Part shown: piece by piece, positions 1-12,200 of the stretch
Numbering within the stretch: position 1 is the stretch's first letter
How the letters are laid out: every line of letters starts with the position of its first letter
DNA from: Lineolata rhizophorae
Lineage: Eukaryota > Ascomycota > Dothideomycetes > Lineolatales > Lineolataceae
Reading direction: 5' to 3'
NCBI GenBank assembly: GCA_010093515.1
Contig: MU001677.1
Span: 996,023-1,036,204, forward strand
DNA length: 40,182 nucleotides
Position numbers and translations under genes: made by a program
The notes under the pieces: generated by a model
Databases searched by the model: none
Told to the model about the DNA's origin: nothing
Seen by the model: the letters and a program-made list of their open reading frames with translations, nothing else

Positions 1-2
1 CA

Positions 3-242
3 CAAAATAAAAGATTAAATAGTCAACTTGAGGCTCTTAAGCCTCAACAGCCACGAAAGAAAGTTCGTGTTAATCCAAATCAACGATTTGCAGATATAGA
101 TACAATCATGGTTGCTGTACAGGCCTCACAACTTCTTGAGGCACAACGGGATGCCGACGCTGAGGAACGGGCAGCAGAAAGAGTAGCAGCTGAAACAGCA
201 GCTCAAACACTTCAGTCTATGTGTACAGAGTGGCAATTGTAA
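3..242 (+). CDS. C-terminal end of a Fot1/pogo-like (Tc1/mariner) DDE transposase, 5' truncated by the window edge
   Basis: The first 79 codons are open from the window edge to a TAA at 240-242. The reading contains LEALKPQQPRKKVRVNPNQR followed by a phenylalanine and an alanine/glutamate-rich helix, then ends in CTEWQL. A basic KPxxxRKKV-NPNxRF segment followed by a coiled, Ala/Glu/Gln-rich tail is typical of the extreme C terminus of fungal Fot1/pogo transposases, behind the DDE catalytic domain. That domain lies outside the window, so activity cannot be judged. No frameshift is visible in the part present. The family call rests on the tail only and is an inference from remembered family features. 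Confidence 0.55.
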   Translation, partial: QNKRLNSQLEALKPQQPRKKVRVNPNQRFADIDTIMVAVQASQLLEAQRDADAEERAAERVAAETAAQTLQSMCTEWQL

Positions 243-289
243 CTACGTTGAGAGAATAAACACGATTTTTCATGAGGATGGGTGGTTTC

Positions 290-345
290 GGGTCAGTGAG
301 TTGGAACCCCGGGTGACTCGGAACCCGGTCAGCTAGCTTACCGAG
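290..345. repeat. Probable 3' terminal region of the transposon, with two imperfect direct subrepeats
   Basis: About 50 bp after the transposase stop, 296-312 (GTGAGTTGGAACCCCGG) is repeated imperfectly at 313-328 (GTGACTCGGAACCCGG). Tandem subrepeats inside terminal inverted repeats often serve as transposase-binding sites in this class. The matching 5' terminus is off the window, so the exact end and target duplication cannot be fixed. Confidence 0.35.
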
Positions 346-2364
346 CACTAGGAGAGTACATTACTGCGTTTAATTTACTACTACATCAAAAAAAGATACA
401 TGACACGCCTAGGGCCCTTACGTAGGTGCTCCACCGTTTCTAACCGATTCCGCAAGTACATTGCTCTGAGCTAAGATAGCAGTTCTGTCACGGACAACGG
501 CGTCAATAATCACGACCTCATGGCCCAGCTAGGCCATCTTATCCAAGTGCTGTTGGCCTTGGGCTGCATCCTGTCGTACAACGCAGGCAAAGATGACTAG
601 GTCCTAGTGGCGAGGTGCCAAACGACATTCGACTTTAGTACCGTTAGCTGTATCGTTTAGCAAGTGTTTGCGGGATCAGGACCGGTTCCTCGAGAAACTA
701 ACATTAGGTGAGATAGCGTGCGCACGTCTCAAATGATGCCAATACTTTCGCAAAATTTGTTTTCCATCTACACTTATACGCATGCAGATAAATGTTGGCC
801 TCTGCAGATAACCCTTCATCCATCGTCCCTCGGCATGAAGGGGGTCCCTAGAGGCTGGTGGTCGGGCAGATTAGAACGGATCTCCCCACCACCATATCAT
901 TCAATCTAGGCTCTCGAGTTGTCCCGCTTGGGCATGGAGGTAGCCACAGCAGCTGCAACTTGGTCTCGCCAGGTGTATTTCCGGACTCGCCGGAACCCGG
1001 ACGCTTGGTTATTTAAGATCTCATGGGACGTGCCGATTCACGATCGGAAATGTAGCGTCGAGCCAACTTCCCCCAGTCCCCTCCGCACCAGTTGCATGAA
1101 GGAGAAGGAAATTTGGTCTAGGGAGCCACGCGACCTTATAATGCGAAGTGGGCGACTATCACGTGACAGGGACCTGAACACGGGACATGTGGGATAGATC
1201 AAGGCAGACACTTAGAATTTGGTGACATGCCAAGTGGACGACTTTTCATGCAGCAAGTAACAGTCTATCGGGAGCAGGCTTGAATGTGCGGATATCGTGA
1301 TGCTGGTTATCATGGTGATGGCCAAGGTGAAGCTTTTCTAGGGTTATTCAACGGCTTGTGGGTTGTTTTTCAAAACAGACAGAGATATGGTAAGTTCGCA
1401 AACAATAGGCCTCGATTAAGTGTCAAAACTTGCATAGAATGAAGAAATCAGCCAACTAGACAGACTAACTACGGAACTTAGAAAGAGTTGGCTCCAACGA
1501 GAGCAATATACGCTCGACGCCCCGACAAGCACGCATTTCGCCGCCACTCATAACCATGGCTTGAACCGGGAAGGATAGATAGTAGCGTAAACGTATTGTA
1601 GACTTATAGGCGTCGGTTATTTGCGCGGTCGGGAACTATGTTTAGCATCATGCCGAAGTTTTGGGTGTAGGTACCATGCCGAATGAACGGCGGCGACGCA
1701 ACACGCCACATGTAAGCTTTGTAGATAAGGTTGGAGAAAATCTAATTAAGCCGGTACAGACCCATTCTGAAAACAAGCAAGGCAGTCGCCTCCGATACAG
1801 TGCACATGTATGGCCAGTTGGAGCGAGATATCGTTTCCGCTAATTGATGCGGCTGAAGCTTTGCAAGCAGCGACTTACGTGGAAGAAAAGCTATACACAA
1901 GCTCCGTCATGAGCATGAATAGTACCCTCGTAGCCTGCGAGGTTTGCCACCCAGACCCGCGACCCTACCTCGCGGCCTTGTTGCCCCTGCTACAACACTT
2001 CAATTCCAAGAAATTTAGCCGATGAACGCTCACAAACACACTAAGAGGTTTTCAAGCTTCCAAAGTGCGTATTTCTAAAGGATAGGCCCGCAATGGTCTG
2101 ATGGGGATATACAACATTATGGTCTTGAAATAACAGCTGCCAATACTTCCACGCTGAGCAATCCGATGATGCTCTCCACATCCTTGCAGCTTCATCGGTA
2201 GCGCAAAATGTCGTTGCTACTACAGCATTACATATATAAAGATATATTTTATACATTGCAACCCAAACATTTCCTCTGTTCCACACATCAACACCAATGA
2301 AAAAACCTAGAGATGAACTTTCTTCTTCAGACACCTACTCAAGGTAGGAAATATGATGAAAAAA
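346..2364. other. Gene-poor stretch, no supported gene
   Basis: Open frames here are short, overlap on both strands and resemble no family I recognise. No tRNA, rRNA or long terminal repeat structure was seen. It is probably old transposon flank or decayed sequence. The right end abuts the first U2-like gene. Confidence 0.5.
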
Positions 2365-2562
2365 GTGTTATAATTCGCATCAGCCCGAAACAGTGCAATA
2401 CAGGCGACACAGTGCTTAGGAGGATGAGCAAGCCCAGAAGGCCCCCCAAGCCATTCTCAAAAACTTGATTAATCGTGTGAGGCCCGTAGGCCCCGAAAAC
2501 AGCGATTAAACTGTATAGAACAGATACTTCGTTCTGATCAAAGCCAAGAGGCAAAGAGAACT
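2365..2562 (-). ncRNA. U2 spliceosomal snRNA-like gene, copy 1
   Basis: Read on the minus strand, this 198-nt stretch follows U2 snRNA from end to end. It starts with a stem I hairpin (GCC-UCUU-GGC), then GAUC, then GAAGUAUCUGUUC (2518-2530), which corresponds to the U2 branch-site region GUAGUAUCUGUUC. Next are stem IIa with loop UUUAAUCG, stem IIb capped by a UACG tetraloop, and the loop IIa complement CGAUUAA. An Sm-like AGUUUUUGAG follows near 2456-2466, then a 3' hairpin whose loop begins UAUUGCAC, like the U2B''-binding loop IV. A T6 run at 2359-2364 follows. Length fits U2 (about 185-200 nt). Odd points are U to A in GUAGUA, U in place of the A just before GAUC, and a C in the stem I loop. 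It may be a variant U2 or a pseudogene; ends are approximate. Confidence 0.72.
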
Positions 2563-2600
2563 GAAGAAGAAAAAAAGGAAGTTTAGGCAAACTTGGGCGG

Positions 2601-2630
2601 CCTTTTATACTTTTGGGGAAGAAGTTTCCA
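2601..2630 (-). promoter_or_regulatory. Proximal promoter of U2-like copy 1: TGGAAACTTC element plus TATA box
   Basis: On the minus strand TGGAAACTTC (2621-2630) precedes AAAAGTATAAAAGG (2601-2614). The TATA-like core lies about 44 nt upstream of the inferred RNA 5' end. The same two elements with the same spacing stand before copy 2. Confidence 0.6.
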
Positions 2631-2639
2631 CCGAGATTA

Positions 2640-5620
2640 CTAAGCGTGTGATATAAGGCTCTGGCACTTGCGTAGAGCTGACTTGGGTTGCAATACTCGG
2701 TTAACGTGCGTGTGAAAGTAGTAAGGCCCTGGAAGCTTCTAACGATTTCCATATTGTTGCAGGCTGCTAGATCCATGAACTAGGATTCACCTAGCATGTG
2801 TGATGTGTGAATAGCTAAACAAAATGTTCTAGACGTCACAGACTTGTTTCTGCTTTGAAGATACTAGCAACTTTGTAACGTAGAACCTGATCCTAATATC
2901 CAAACGGATATAGCGTTGGCGTATAAACAACAGCGTCTGCTGCTCGTTTGCCTTGTTACAGATGTTGATCAGCAGTATCAACACACAACAAACTTTTACA
3001 AACAGTAGAAAGCTTTCACGACAGATAGCGAACATATCTGAAAACTTTGAAGCTATTTACAGTAGTATCACAGCCCATATATTCTTCCCAAATCTGAGAA
3101 AAGCCCGCGCGAGGGTTAAGGTCCACTCAGGGGTTTATGCTAAGGGTTTGAAATATACTCTATTTCCGCTACCTTACGGACAGGAAGTCGCAAGGTGGTC
3201 AATAAACGTGAAGACTGTTGCTATACAGTTAAACATGGACTATGCCTTGGAGGGATACATAACATTTGCAGGGCTAATAAGAGGGTAGCTCCAGGTTGCG
3301 TGAAGATATTAGACTATGATGGAATCTAAGCCCAGTGCGCTCAATTTTCTATCTAAAAATGCCACGTTTGGGTAATGCGTGAGAGCCCTACCCAAAGTTG
3401 AGAAACCAGACGTATCAATAGAGCACCTATATACAGAAGAACGATGGCATTTCCGGTAGGGCCTTTTTGTCTCAGCCATAAGGACCAAATGTAGAAGCTC
3501 AGTTCCGACTTATGTCCAGAACAAGCCACAGTCCTCTCGTTAGCTTGCACGCGGAATTGCCCTAGGTGAAGACATAGCTATACTCGCTGGTCGGTCTGGT
3601 ATCCGGACCTACCAGAGAGCAGACGTAGCGATAAAGACATGGCCTCCGACCTCCGGACTACGCAAAGCCTTAAAAATTGGCCCCCAGGAACAGTGCACCC
3701 GTATAACTCCCTTATGTGTAGGTATATGTGTATGTGTGTGTATGTGTATATGTCGATTTCAAGATCGAGAATAGTGCCTGCCCTATTGATATACAAGTGA
3801 CATAGAGAACATGTCGGACAATCGAGAATCGACGGCAGATAGCGACCTTTGACGGTGGTATATAGCGTATAGGTAACGTAGGACGATCTTCTGGTGGAGC
3901 TGTGAGCATATTGTAACATATCGGCTTGGTTGACGATATCCCACTAGGAAACACTAGCGCCATAGGGCGACTTTAACTATGCGTTTTTGATGGAACCTAT
4001 TTATTTGAACTGACTTGGTTGCTGAGCTCTTATCGTTTCACGTTACCTTGTGCTTTCGATTAGTTGTAGAAGCCCGTAAAGCCCGTAATATTTTTATCAA
4101 AGAGTTGACAAGAAAATGGCGAGGAACGATGCAAAACCTAGACGTTAGCTATAGCTAAAGAGCTAGACATTGGGCGGCATATAGATTGGAGGAGATGGAA
4201 AGGTGAACCATTGTTGACACTGCAAAAATCCGCTGGAAGACTTTTGGATGGGCGCCTAAGTCTGAGCTGGCGCTGGAAGGATTGCCACCCTCCATGGCAA
4301 CTGCCCTAACGTAGTAGTAACTAAGTGGTTGACAGAAGTAAATTTCAAGCTATAGTAAGCCGGCCGTGAGAGCGTCTCGTCAACAGAGACTGAACGATGA
4401 TGGAATCGTTCTCTTCAGACGTTGTGCAGAAGTGTCGAGTATGACGTTGTGCGGAAGTGTCGAGTATGACGACGCGTCTCGGGCGCATAACACCATAGGC
4501 CGAAATCTGCGATATCACAAGAGACCGTACGGAAGGACAACACCTTTGAATAAGAAATAAATGCAACGGCCATGTTTTATAAGGACGAGGCTCCAAAAGT
4601 CAACATTCCGCCATGTTCGAACGTAGTATTTTGCGTCCTCTGTTTACACTAGACCCGGAACGACCGCGAATCGCCTCACGATACATCTCGCAAGGAAAGA
4701 ACGTGTAAGCTGCGTCTGTTTGAATAACGAGACGATGTACTGGGCCGCATCACATCAACCATCAATGGTAAGGCAAGACAAAACAACACTTGACATTATG
4801 TATCTAAATTACAAAAACATATACATAACAGATGAAATGTCGGCTTCAACAGGCTTTCCTGCTAGGCAAACCGCAATGAAGATGGCAGCAAGCATTGCAT
4901 TTCACCCAAGAAGCCATTTTACTGTCCGCCTTTGTAGTAGATAAATGGGCATGAATGCCGCCGCATTTCTTAATTAAAGGCGTGATGTAGTTATCATGAC
5001 TCTCCTCAAGGGAGAACATGACTCCGTTCTACTACCCGCACAAGGCGGGAAGCTGCGTAACGAAGAAGAAAGGGAAGAAAAAGAAACTTGGTCGCAGGAT
5101 GTGGGCAGGTATTTATAGGGAGAAGCAGCAAGTTGCCCCGTTGCCACGGCCGGGCCGACCTACGCCGCGCTAGGGTGAATGCAAGTGCGGTCGGCAAAGT
5201 GACTTCCTCGCATCACAGCGTACCTAGCCACCACTGCCCAAGTTAAGCCAACACACTCTTGGATATGACTTTGGCGTAATCGGAATAGGCGTTTCTAGTA
5301 AATACGAGATGATCATCCTATCCACATTGAAAATTATCGCATGGATGAGATGTGTCTTGAGGATTGAGAATGTCGCCACTAAGCAGCTCAAGCTACGAGC
5401 CCTAGAAGTATTTACGCTCCAATATACCTCCCATAAACAAGCCAATGATGACCAACACAAATTCCTTGATAAGAGACAGTGCGCCCAAAGAGCCCTGACA
5501 GCTCGAGCGGAAGAATGCTGCGAAGCAGAAGATACAGATCCAACAAGCTTAGCAAACGATGTGAGCTCCAGAACCATCCTACGGGCCAAAACGCGTGTTG
5601 CAATGCTTAAGAACTAATAT
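2640..5620. other. Gene-poor stretch with a TG-rich microsatellite
   Basis: No open frame here is convincing. The stretch 3715-3756 is an imperfect TG/TA simple repeat. The segment 5224-5617 has open frames of 102 codons (plus) and 121 codons (minus) lying over each other just beyond the YEN1 stop. Neither resembles a known family, and the region may be YEN1 3' flank. A minus-strand reading of 5411-5518 ends in a hydrophobic tail (EFVLVIIGLFMGGILERKYF, then stop) but has no start I can identify. Confidence 0.45.
4419..4468. repeat. 25-bp tandem duplication
   Basis: Two adjacent 25-bp units (4419-4443 and 4444-4468), each starting ACGTTGTGC and ending GTCGAGTATG, differ at one base (A versus G at the tenth position). 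The near identity suggests a recent replication-slippage duplication. No function is evident. Confidence 0.85.
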
Positions 5621-8600
5621 CTACATATGAGTCAGGTCCAAAACGCGAACTTCGCTTTCCTTCCATGGTGCAGAACGACCATGTATAGCCATTGAGACAC
5701 TATTGTTCACTCCCCCAGCAAACTCCTGCAAAGACACTCCGTGTGTTTTCCCATCGTCGACGTCTACAAGTTTCCATGCGCCTTCGAGACTCTCCCGCAC
5801 CTTGACGAAACGCTCGCGAGACGAAGTCTGCAAAATGCTTGAGGGAGGGTTGGGCAATGACACCGAGGACATACAGCTGAAGTGGGAAGATGCGGGCTCG
5901 GACGTCGTGTAAAGAGAAGTGTAAGAAGATTTAGCTTGTTGTACAGACTCTGAAGAGGCAGCTCCGTATGGTTGAGATCGTGATCGGAAAATATTTCCAG
6001 ACATTTGCGAGAGATGCTGCCCACGTGGTGGGCGCGAGTTGCGAAGCACTGTGAGATCCTCATCCCTAGCACTTTCTTGACAATCGGCGAAATTCGCCTT
6101 TTTTCTTGTCAACCGCGATTCTTGCACAACGTTTTTCTCTGTAGGAATGTGTAAATCACGGCCTGAAATCGCCTGAGACGACGGGATGCCGGTCATATCC
6201 AACACCGAGCAGGTAGTATTGACCTGAAATATCATTGGCCCACTTGCCGACGACATTGTTGAGTTCTCGCTTTGCGTTCTCATGAATATGCCTCGGGCCC
6301 TCGCAGGCCCTTCCCAACAATCGCTCGTTCTCGTCGGAGACCGCACTGAATTGCTCTTCTGCTTTGGTCTACCTTCCCCAAGCTCAGGCTGTTTAGAGCC
6401 CCAGAGTTCCGCCGGGGATGCCAGCTCAGGGCTTGATATGATCTCAATCGCCTCATCAAAAGTGCCACCTGTTGTCTTTGTGGGCGCGGGCGTGGGCGTG
6501 GGCGGGCGCCGTGGCGATCGTGACCATCCGACAGGAGATCTTGGTGAACGACTGAAGCCTCTATTAGTTGATGGCGACATGAAACTTGTGATGCTAGTTT
6601 GTCGTGTGCGATGACCCGTTTCGGGAGGAGCAGATGATTCGGCGCGTCGACGATGCCGAGGTGGTGTCTTTTGGGACAAATCGACAGCTGGGGTATTCTT
6701 CGTCGGCTCTCTCGGGTTTGGTCTGGACTTTTCTTCACCTGGAGCGGATTGGGAACCTGAGACACCAACAGTCGATTTTGAAGTTGACGCAGACAAATCT
6801 AAAATTTGCACCCCTTTGGACGGCAGGACTGGCCGAGAGCCGCTGACCGCATTAGCCGGACTATAGTCCTTTATGGGTGATAAGCCACAATTCGGCTTCG
6901 ACACCTTTGCAAACCGATTCAATGTGCCTTGCTGTACGTCTTTAGCAGGGCGAACTTTGCGTCCTCGCTTCGCTCTGCCCGCTCCCTCAGCTCCACTAGA
7001 GCTGGCACGCGTAGTACTGGCTCCTCTTTTATGCCTCCCCCCTTGACTACCTTGCGAAGAGGGAGCCGGGTTTCCGGTACCACCTTGCCAGTCCTCAAAT
7101 GAGACTGGCGCGCCCGATTTTATGACGGATTCCAGGACCCATACACGATGTAGTTTTGACGGGTCGTATGTTCTCTGCCTTCCCCTTGTTCCAGCTCCCA
7201 TAGGAACAGTAGAAGAAGGCTCACCATCGTCTGCCATGTCTTCGAGAGCGTCGAAAGGGAGGGGCTCCACAGCTCCTTCTGTGTCAACCGCCAGAGGATC
7301 ATGCAAGCCGTCGCCAAACTGATAGTTGTCATCAGGTTCCTCGGCTTCGAGGTCGATAGGCACAATGTCTAGCGGGCAGTATGAGATGCGGATTTCAGGG
7401 GTTGAGTCCGTGCTGGCATGCGTTCTACGGGAGTGGATTTTGGCGACATATTTGGCCTCCTGAGTTTTGAGAGCATCAGGATCGGTCCCAATAGAAGCAG
7501 CATCTGTGGAACGACCTTGACCCATCTCCTCGTCTGCCCTGCGGCGTGCACATTGAAGTAGATTCCGGACAAGGAGAGCAGGCGCAAGACTCCTAATGAA
7601 ATGCTTCGCCCCACTGAGGCAACCCCAATCGAACGCATCCAAAGTAAACCTCCTCAAACCAACATAATCAAAGTCAAATGCCCTTTCAACTGCTTCCAAT
7701 CTCCTTCTCACTAGCTCGAACGTCTCCGGCTTCGACAACACCGGACTCATATAAAACCGAAGCGCCTCTGCATGGGGGAAGTTGTCCGGCACCTTCAACT
7801 TAGTGTGCTTAGAGCGAAAGAACTTGCTCTCGTTAGTGCGTATCTCGTGGCGGAGTCGCTCACGCCAGGCATCCATGCCAGCCTTGTCGCTAGGCCGGAG
7901 AGAACAGAGTTCGCGGCCGAACCCGGCACGGGCGGCAGATGCAGCTGTCTTCGCGCCGCAACCCTCGATACCCTGCGGAATGTAGTCGCCGCCAGACATG
8001 AGAGCGAAGAGCACCATGCCAGCTGGATCGAGTGACGTCGCGAACTTGTCCACTCCTGTCCCTGTCGCCTCAGCAACTGCCGTGGCAGACGCATGCGGTA
8101 CTCTCATATTGACGTACACATCGACATGCGTTGGCGTCTTGTTGCTCATAGCAGCGCTGCCCTCCCCGCCTGCCGCAGCCGCCTTTGCCTTGACATCTCC
8201 ATTGTAGTTCCGCAGCGTGACACCGCAGCCAAACATGAGTGTATCGACATCATCTGAGAGCACGGCATCCACGACACCTGCGCGCTGCAATGCCGCGCAC
8301 TCAGCCTCGGCCTCCCCCTGCGCTACATGCACGACGATGCCGAACTTCTCCAGCACTTGCCTTGCGAAAAGCGTGGCGTCTGTGCCGCCGGCACCTGTCC
8401 GCGCCGCTAACGATGCAGGGCCGTCCCCTCCCGTGCCGAACGTCCGCTTGTTGCGCTTGAACGGCGGCTTGTGCGGCCCGTCGAAGACGAAGACTGGGTT
8501 AATACCGAGGGAGAGAAGGCGTAGAATTCGGTAGTAGAGAGTGCGTAGAGGCGCATTGGTGCCGCCTTTGCCCGCGCGCACTTGGAATAGCCAGATTGAG

Positions 8601-8816
8601 ATATCGATAGCGAGGCGTAGTGGCCGGTTGTGCGCGGCTAGGTGAGCGGATGAGAGGCTGGCCAGGGCAATGCGGCGCGATGATGCGGCCGTAGGGCTCG
8701 CATTGAGCTCTCCGAGAAGGCTGGATGGAGAAAAGGGGGTCGGTCAGTTTTGTTGTTTGTAGGACTGGCGTTGAAGCCAGTGGGAGAGCGGGGAAATCAT
8801 ACCCTTGGATACCCAT
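5621..8816 (-). CDS. YEN1: YEN1/GEN1-type Holliday junction resolvase (XPG/Rad2 family endonuclease)
   Basis: Two exons, 8816-8803 and 8720-5621, flank an 82-bp intron (GTATGA...CTGACC...CAG). Splicing gives MGIQGLLGEL, the canonical XPG-family start, and a protein of about 1,037 residues. The N-terminal XPG domain shows D44 (AIDISIW) and FVFDGPHKPPFKRNKR around D85. The XPG-I domain has GEAEAEC (E141, E143) and SDDVDT (about residues 161-165). The helix-hairpin-helix region begins GGDYIPQGIEGCGAKTA (D250). The acidic metal-binding residues of the family are therefore present. The long C-terminal half is low complexity with many S/T-P sites beside basic residues (TPPRHRRR, SPRSP, SPRRP). This suits the known CDK control of yeast Yen1 localisation and activity, though that is inference here. 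Members of this family cut four-way DNA junctions after replication and recombination. It is transcribed divergently from the AT-hook gene. Confidence 0.93.
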
Positions 8817-9242
8817 CGCACTGGCATGTTATGATGCAAAAAGTGGTTCCAAAAGACTATTTGTTTCCTATCTACTGTAGCGACCGATTTCGCATACTTG
8901 AGATAGTCGAAAAGAATCGTTGGTGGTAATAAAGCTGGCCGCGATGGATTGTGACTCTTACGCTTGGTGCCGGCGTTCCCGCGCTACAATGCGCTAACAT
9001 GGCTGGATATTTGGCGGGGATCCCTACGCCAAGCCGAGTTGCCTGAGCAACACCGACCCCTGGCGATGTTCCCCATAACAAACGGCGCGTTTGACGCCCT
9101 GTGCTGCGCGCACGCCAAACCCAAAGTGAAAATTAGTCAAAACAACACGATCACATAGCATACATGCATATTCAAACTCAACTTCAATATTCTTTCCCTC
9201 GTTGAAACATTATCAAAAGTGCACTCGTCAAGTTAATCCATT
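8817..9242. promoter_or_regulatory. Shared divergent promoter between YEN1 and the AT-hook gene
   Basis: The 426 bp between the two start codons contain no credible coding frame and must carry both promoters. Pyrimidine-rich tracts (TCAACTTCAATATTCTTTCC) lie just before the plus-strand start. No specific factor site could be named with confidence. Confidence 0.5.
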
Positions 9243-12200
9243 ATGCGTGGAACTCCCGCCGTTCGGCACCATGGAGGCGTCGACGATGATTCCCTGCCTG
9301 CCCCACCCTCATCGCCGGTATCCTCGTCTCCGGATCCATTGGCCCTGTCGACATTGTCACCAGCAATCACATCTCATCGCATTGGTTGTCGTGCCAAAAC
9401 ACCTCTGGGAATCCGCTCCGCAAACGCTTCAAATGTGGACGGCTCATCCAACAGAAGAACACCCCAAAAAAAAGACAGAAGCGGGCGTGACCGTGCCATT
9501 GTGCATACAGCTGATCGAGACGGCCATTCGAGTTATGCCAAAACATCCTCCCCTTCGAAGTCTGTCACCTTGAACACCCCTACTATCGCTGGCCCTCATG
9601 GCACTTCCTCCCCTTGGAAGATCCGTGTCACCGTTGAAGCCGAACCGAACACGTGCCCAGGATCTTGGAATGAAAATATCAACGAGTTTGGTGAGCGGGA
9701 GAATCCGGCCAACTTCCCAGGCAGCCCGACACCTGTGCGTCGCCGTGGACGCCCATCATCTGCGTCTCCTATGAAGAAGCGATCGCAAGGCCGCCTCTCT
9801 ACAAAGAATGATACTCGAACTACGACCGTGCCCCTCAAAGATGCGGAAGACTCTGCGCCAGTACGTCGACGGGGCCGTCCGCGGAAGAGCGATGTGGGCG
9901 CTGGGGCTACGCCTCCAGCGAAGAACAGGAAGAGGGCGGCCACCCCGGCAAGAAGAAAATCTAGGGGAAGAGAGGCCGAGAAGTATGTGGAGGTAGACGC
10001 GGCGGATGATGTCTTTGGAGGAGAGGTTCAGGCAGCCGACCATAAAGCCAGGGGAACCAAGACTACCGGGATCCTTGCAGTTGTCGCTGACGACGTTGCT
10101 GACGACGGTGATGTTGAGGCAGCCCGTGGCGAAGGCGTAGAGGAAGAGAGCCTCCATGCCAGTAATGCGATGTTCTCGGATCACATCTCAGGAGCTGAAA
10201 ACATTGCTCATCGTCCGTCGGTTGGCCAAGAATCGGGGAAGAAAAGGGGGAGAGGCAGGCCGCGGAAAGAAACTAAAGAGCCGATGGGTCAAATGACCCC
10301 ACAGAGGAGAGAAACAGCCGACCTGAAGAACATTGCTGCCCACTGCAAGGATCGCGGAGAAGGTGAAGAAAAGGTTATTTCCGAGCGTGCGCCGGGTTCT
10401 GTAGACTGCAGCAAGTCAGCATACCCTGCTTCCGAATCGCAAGAGAACCAAGATGTTGGAGAGTCTAAAGGGGTTTTGAAGCGGCGTAGTGGCGAAAGCT
10501 ATCAAGGCTTTCACGGTGCTTCACCATCCCCTGCTAGTGTCTGCACGGAGCCGCAAAACGCGCAAAAAAGGCAATATGCTCCTTCTAACAACTGCTCCAC
10601 CGACCTGGTGGGAGAGAGTAGCGTCCTCAGCGATAGTGACGCGTCCAGTGTTGGGGGGGCGAGGTACCCAGCTGTAGGTGGAAAATACCCGCGCTTACGT
10701 CTCCCGGAGCTTCAGTCGCGGCCTGGGACGCAACGAGAAATTCTACAGCGGCGACCCACGCCAGTTAAGCCGCGCGAGTGGGGCCAGGAAGAGATCGACT
10801 TGGTGCTGTCTTCAGATTCACTAGACCCAATGGAGAAGGAGTCAGACCACGATGACCAACACGAACAAGAGCACATGGATCAGAGTGATCCGTCTTTAGT
10901 AGCGCGAGACGCGTCTACACAGGAAGAGCGTGCCCAGAATGGAGAGAACGCACTTGGCAATAACTCTAGGTGCCTCGACGGGGAAGTAGGCTCTCGTGGT
11001 CCAGCCTTTGCTCCGCAGGGCGTATCAGAAGAGTATAAGGTGGCGGGCAACTCTGACGCCGAACTGGGCCACGATGACAGCGAGGTCTATCAACAGCACC
11101 AAGATGCCGATGACGAGGAAAAAGATGACTCTCCCGATCATGGTAACGGTCTATCTGAGACTGTTGGCGATCAGACAATTCTCGAAAGTGAGGGATTCAG
11201 TATGGTGTCTGTGGATTCTTTAACAGGTGAACTGGGAGGTGCAAGTGCATCTGCGGAGGATGTCATGTCAGGCATCGAGTACGGCACACGTCATTCCGAG
11301 TTGGGGCGCATACGGGAGCCCTGCAGCAAGCAGCGACAGGCAAACCCTTCCCCTTCTTCACTACCGCGCTCGACAGGCCTATCGGGACCCTCTAATTCGC
11401 ATACAGCATCTTCTGAGAATCCTCATTCTATCTCAGAGCTTTCACTCCATGAATCTCCTGACGCCCAGGCAACTTCTAATCGTCACCCTTCAACCAATCT
11501 GGACACATTATCAGCTACTGATGCTTTCTCGACAATCTCTCGGTCATCTATTCATTCAGCATCATCTGCCAGTCAGCCCCAATGTTCGGGACAGCACACC
11601 CATGTTCCGCCAAATCGGCAGTCTGTTGTGTTAGACCATTCATTTGGCGGTCAGCCATCTTTCCATTCTGTACATCAAGCGAGCTATTCGGTATTTGATT
11701 CGGTCGACTTAGGTCAGAAAGGTTTGTTGTTCCTTGTCTACTATCGTGCGCCCGTCCTAGCAACAAGTCAGCTTTTACACTGGTAAATGTCGAACTAACA
11801 CTAATCTGCTGCAGGCACGCCACCTATTACGGAACAGTCCAGTATCTCTCGAAGACCTTCGCCAAAGGCGCCATTTTCGTCTCTCCATCCACCCCCTTCA
11901 GCCTACGGGCATGGACGCCACAGTATGAGCTCTCGCGCCCGGGCGGCGACGTCTCCTGAATTTTCATACATGCCCTCGTCCCCTCCTGTCGCTTTTCCTG
12001 CTATCATGCAGCGAACCCCTGTCCAGCCTGCGCCGGCCTTTCACGTGTCCTCTCTTTCTACTCCTTCGGCACCTCATCTGCGATCGGTCGACAAGGCGCT
12101 CTTGACGCCGCCGCCAATCGAGAGCGCTGTCCGAGCTGGCATCGCACTACAAGGTCTCCTTGATGCCGGCAATGACGCGCCACAGAACTCGTCCGGACTC

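Noticed and set aside
2339-2776. 145-codon minus-strand frame
   Set aside because: It overlaps U2-like copy 1 and its promoter, has no matching frame in copy 2 and shows no domain.
5224-5617. Overlapping frames of 102 and 121 codons on opposite strands beyond the YEN1 stop
   Set aside because: No start context, splice model or domain could be supported; it may be 3' flank of YEN1.
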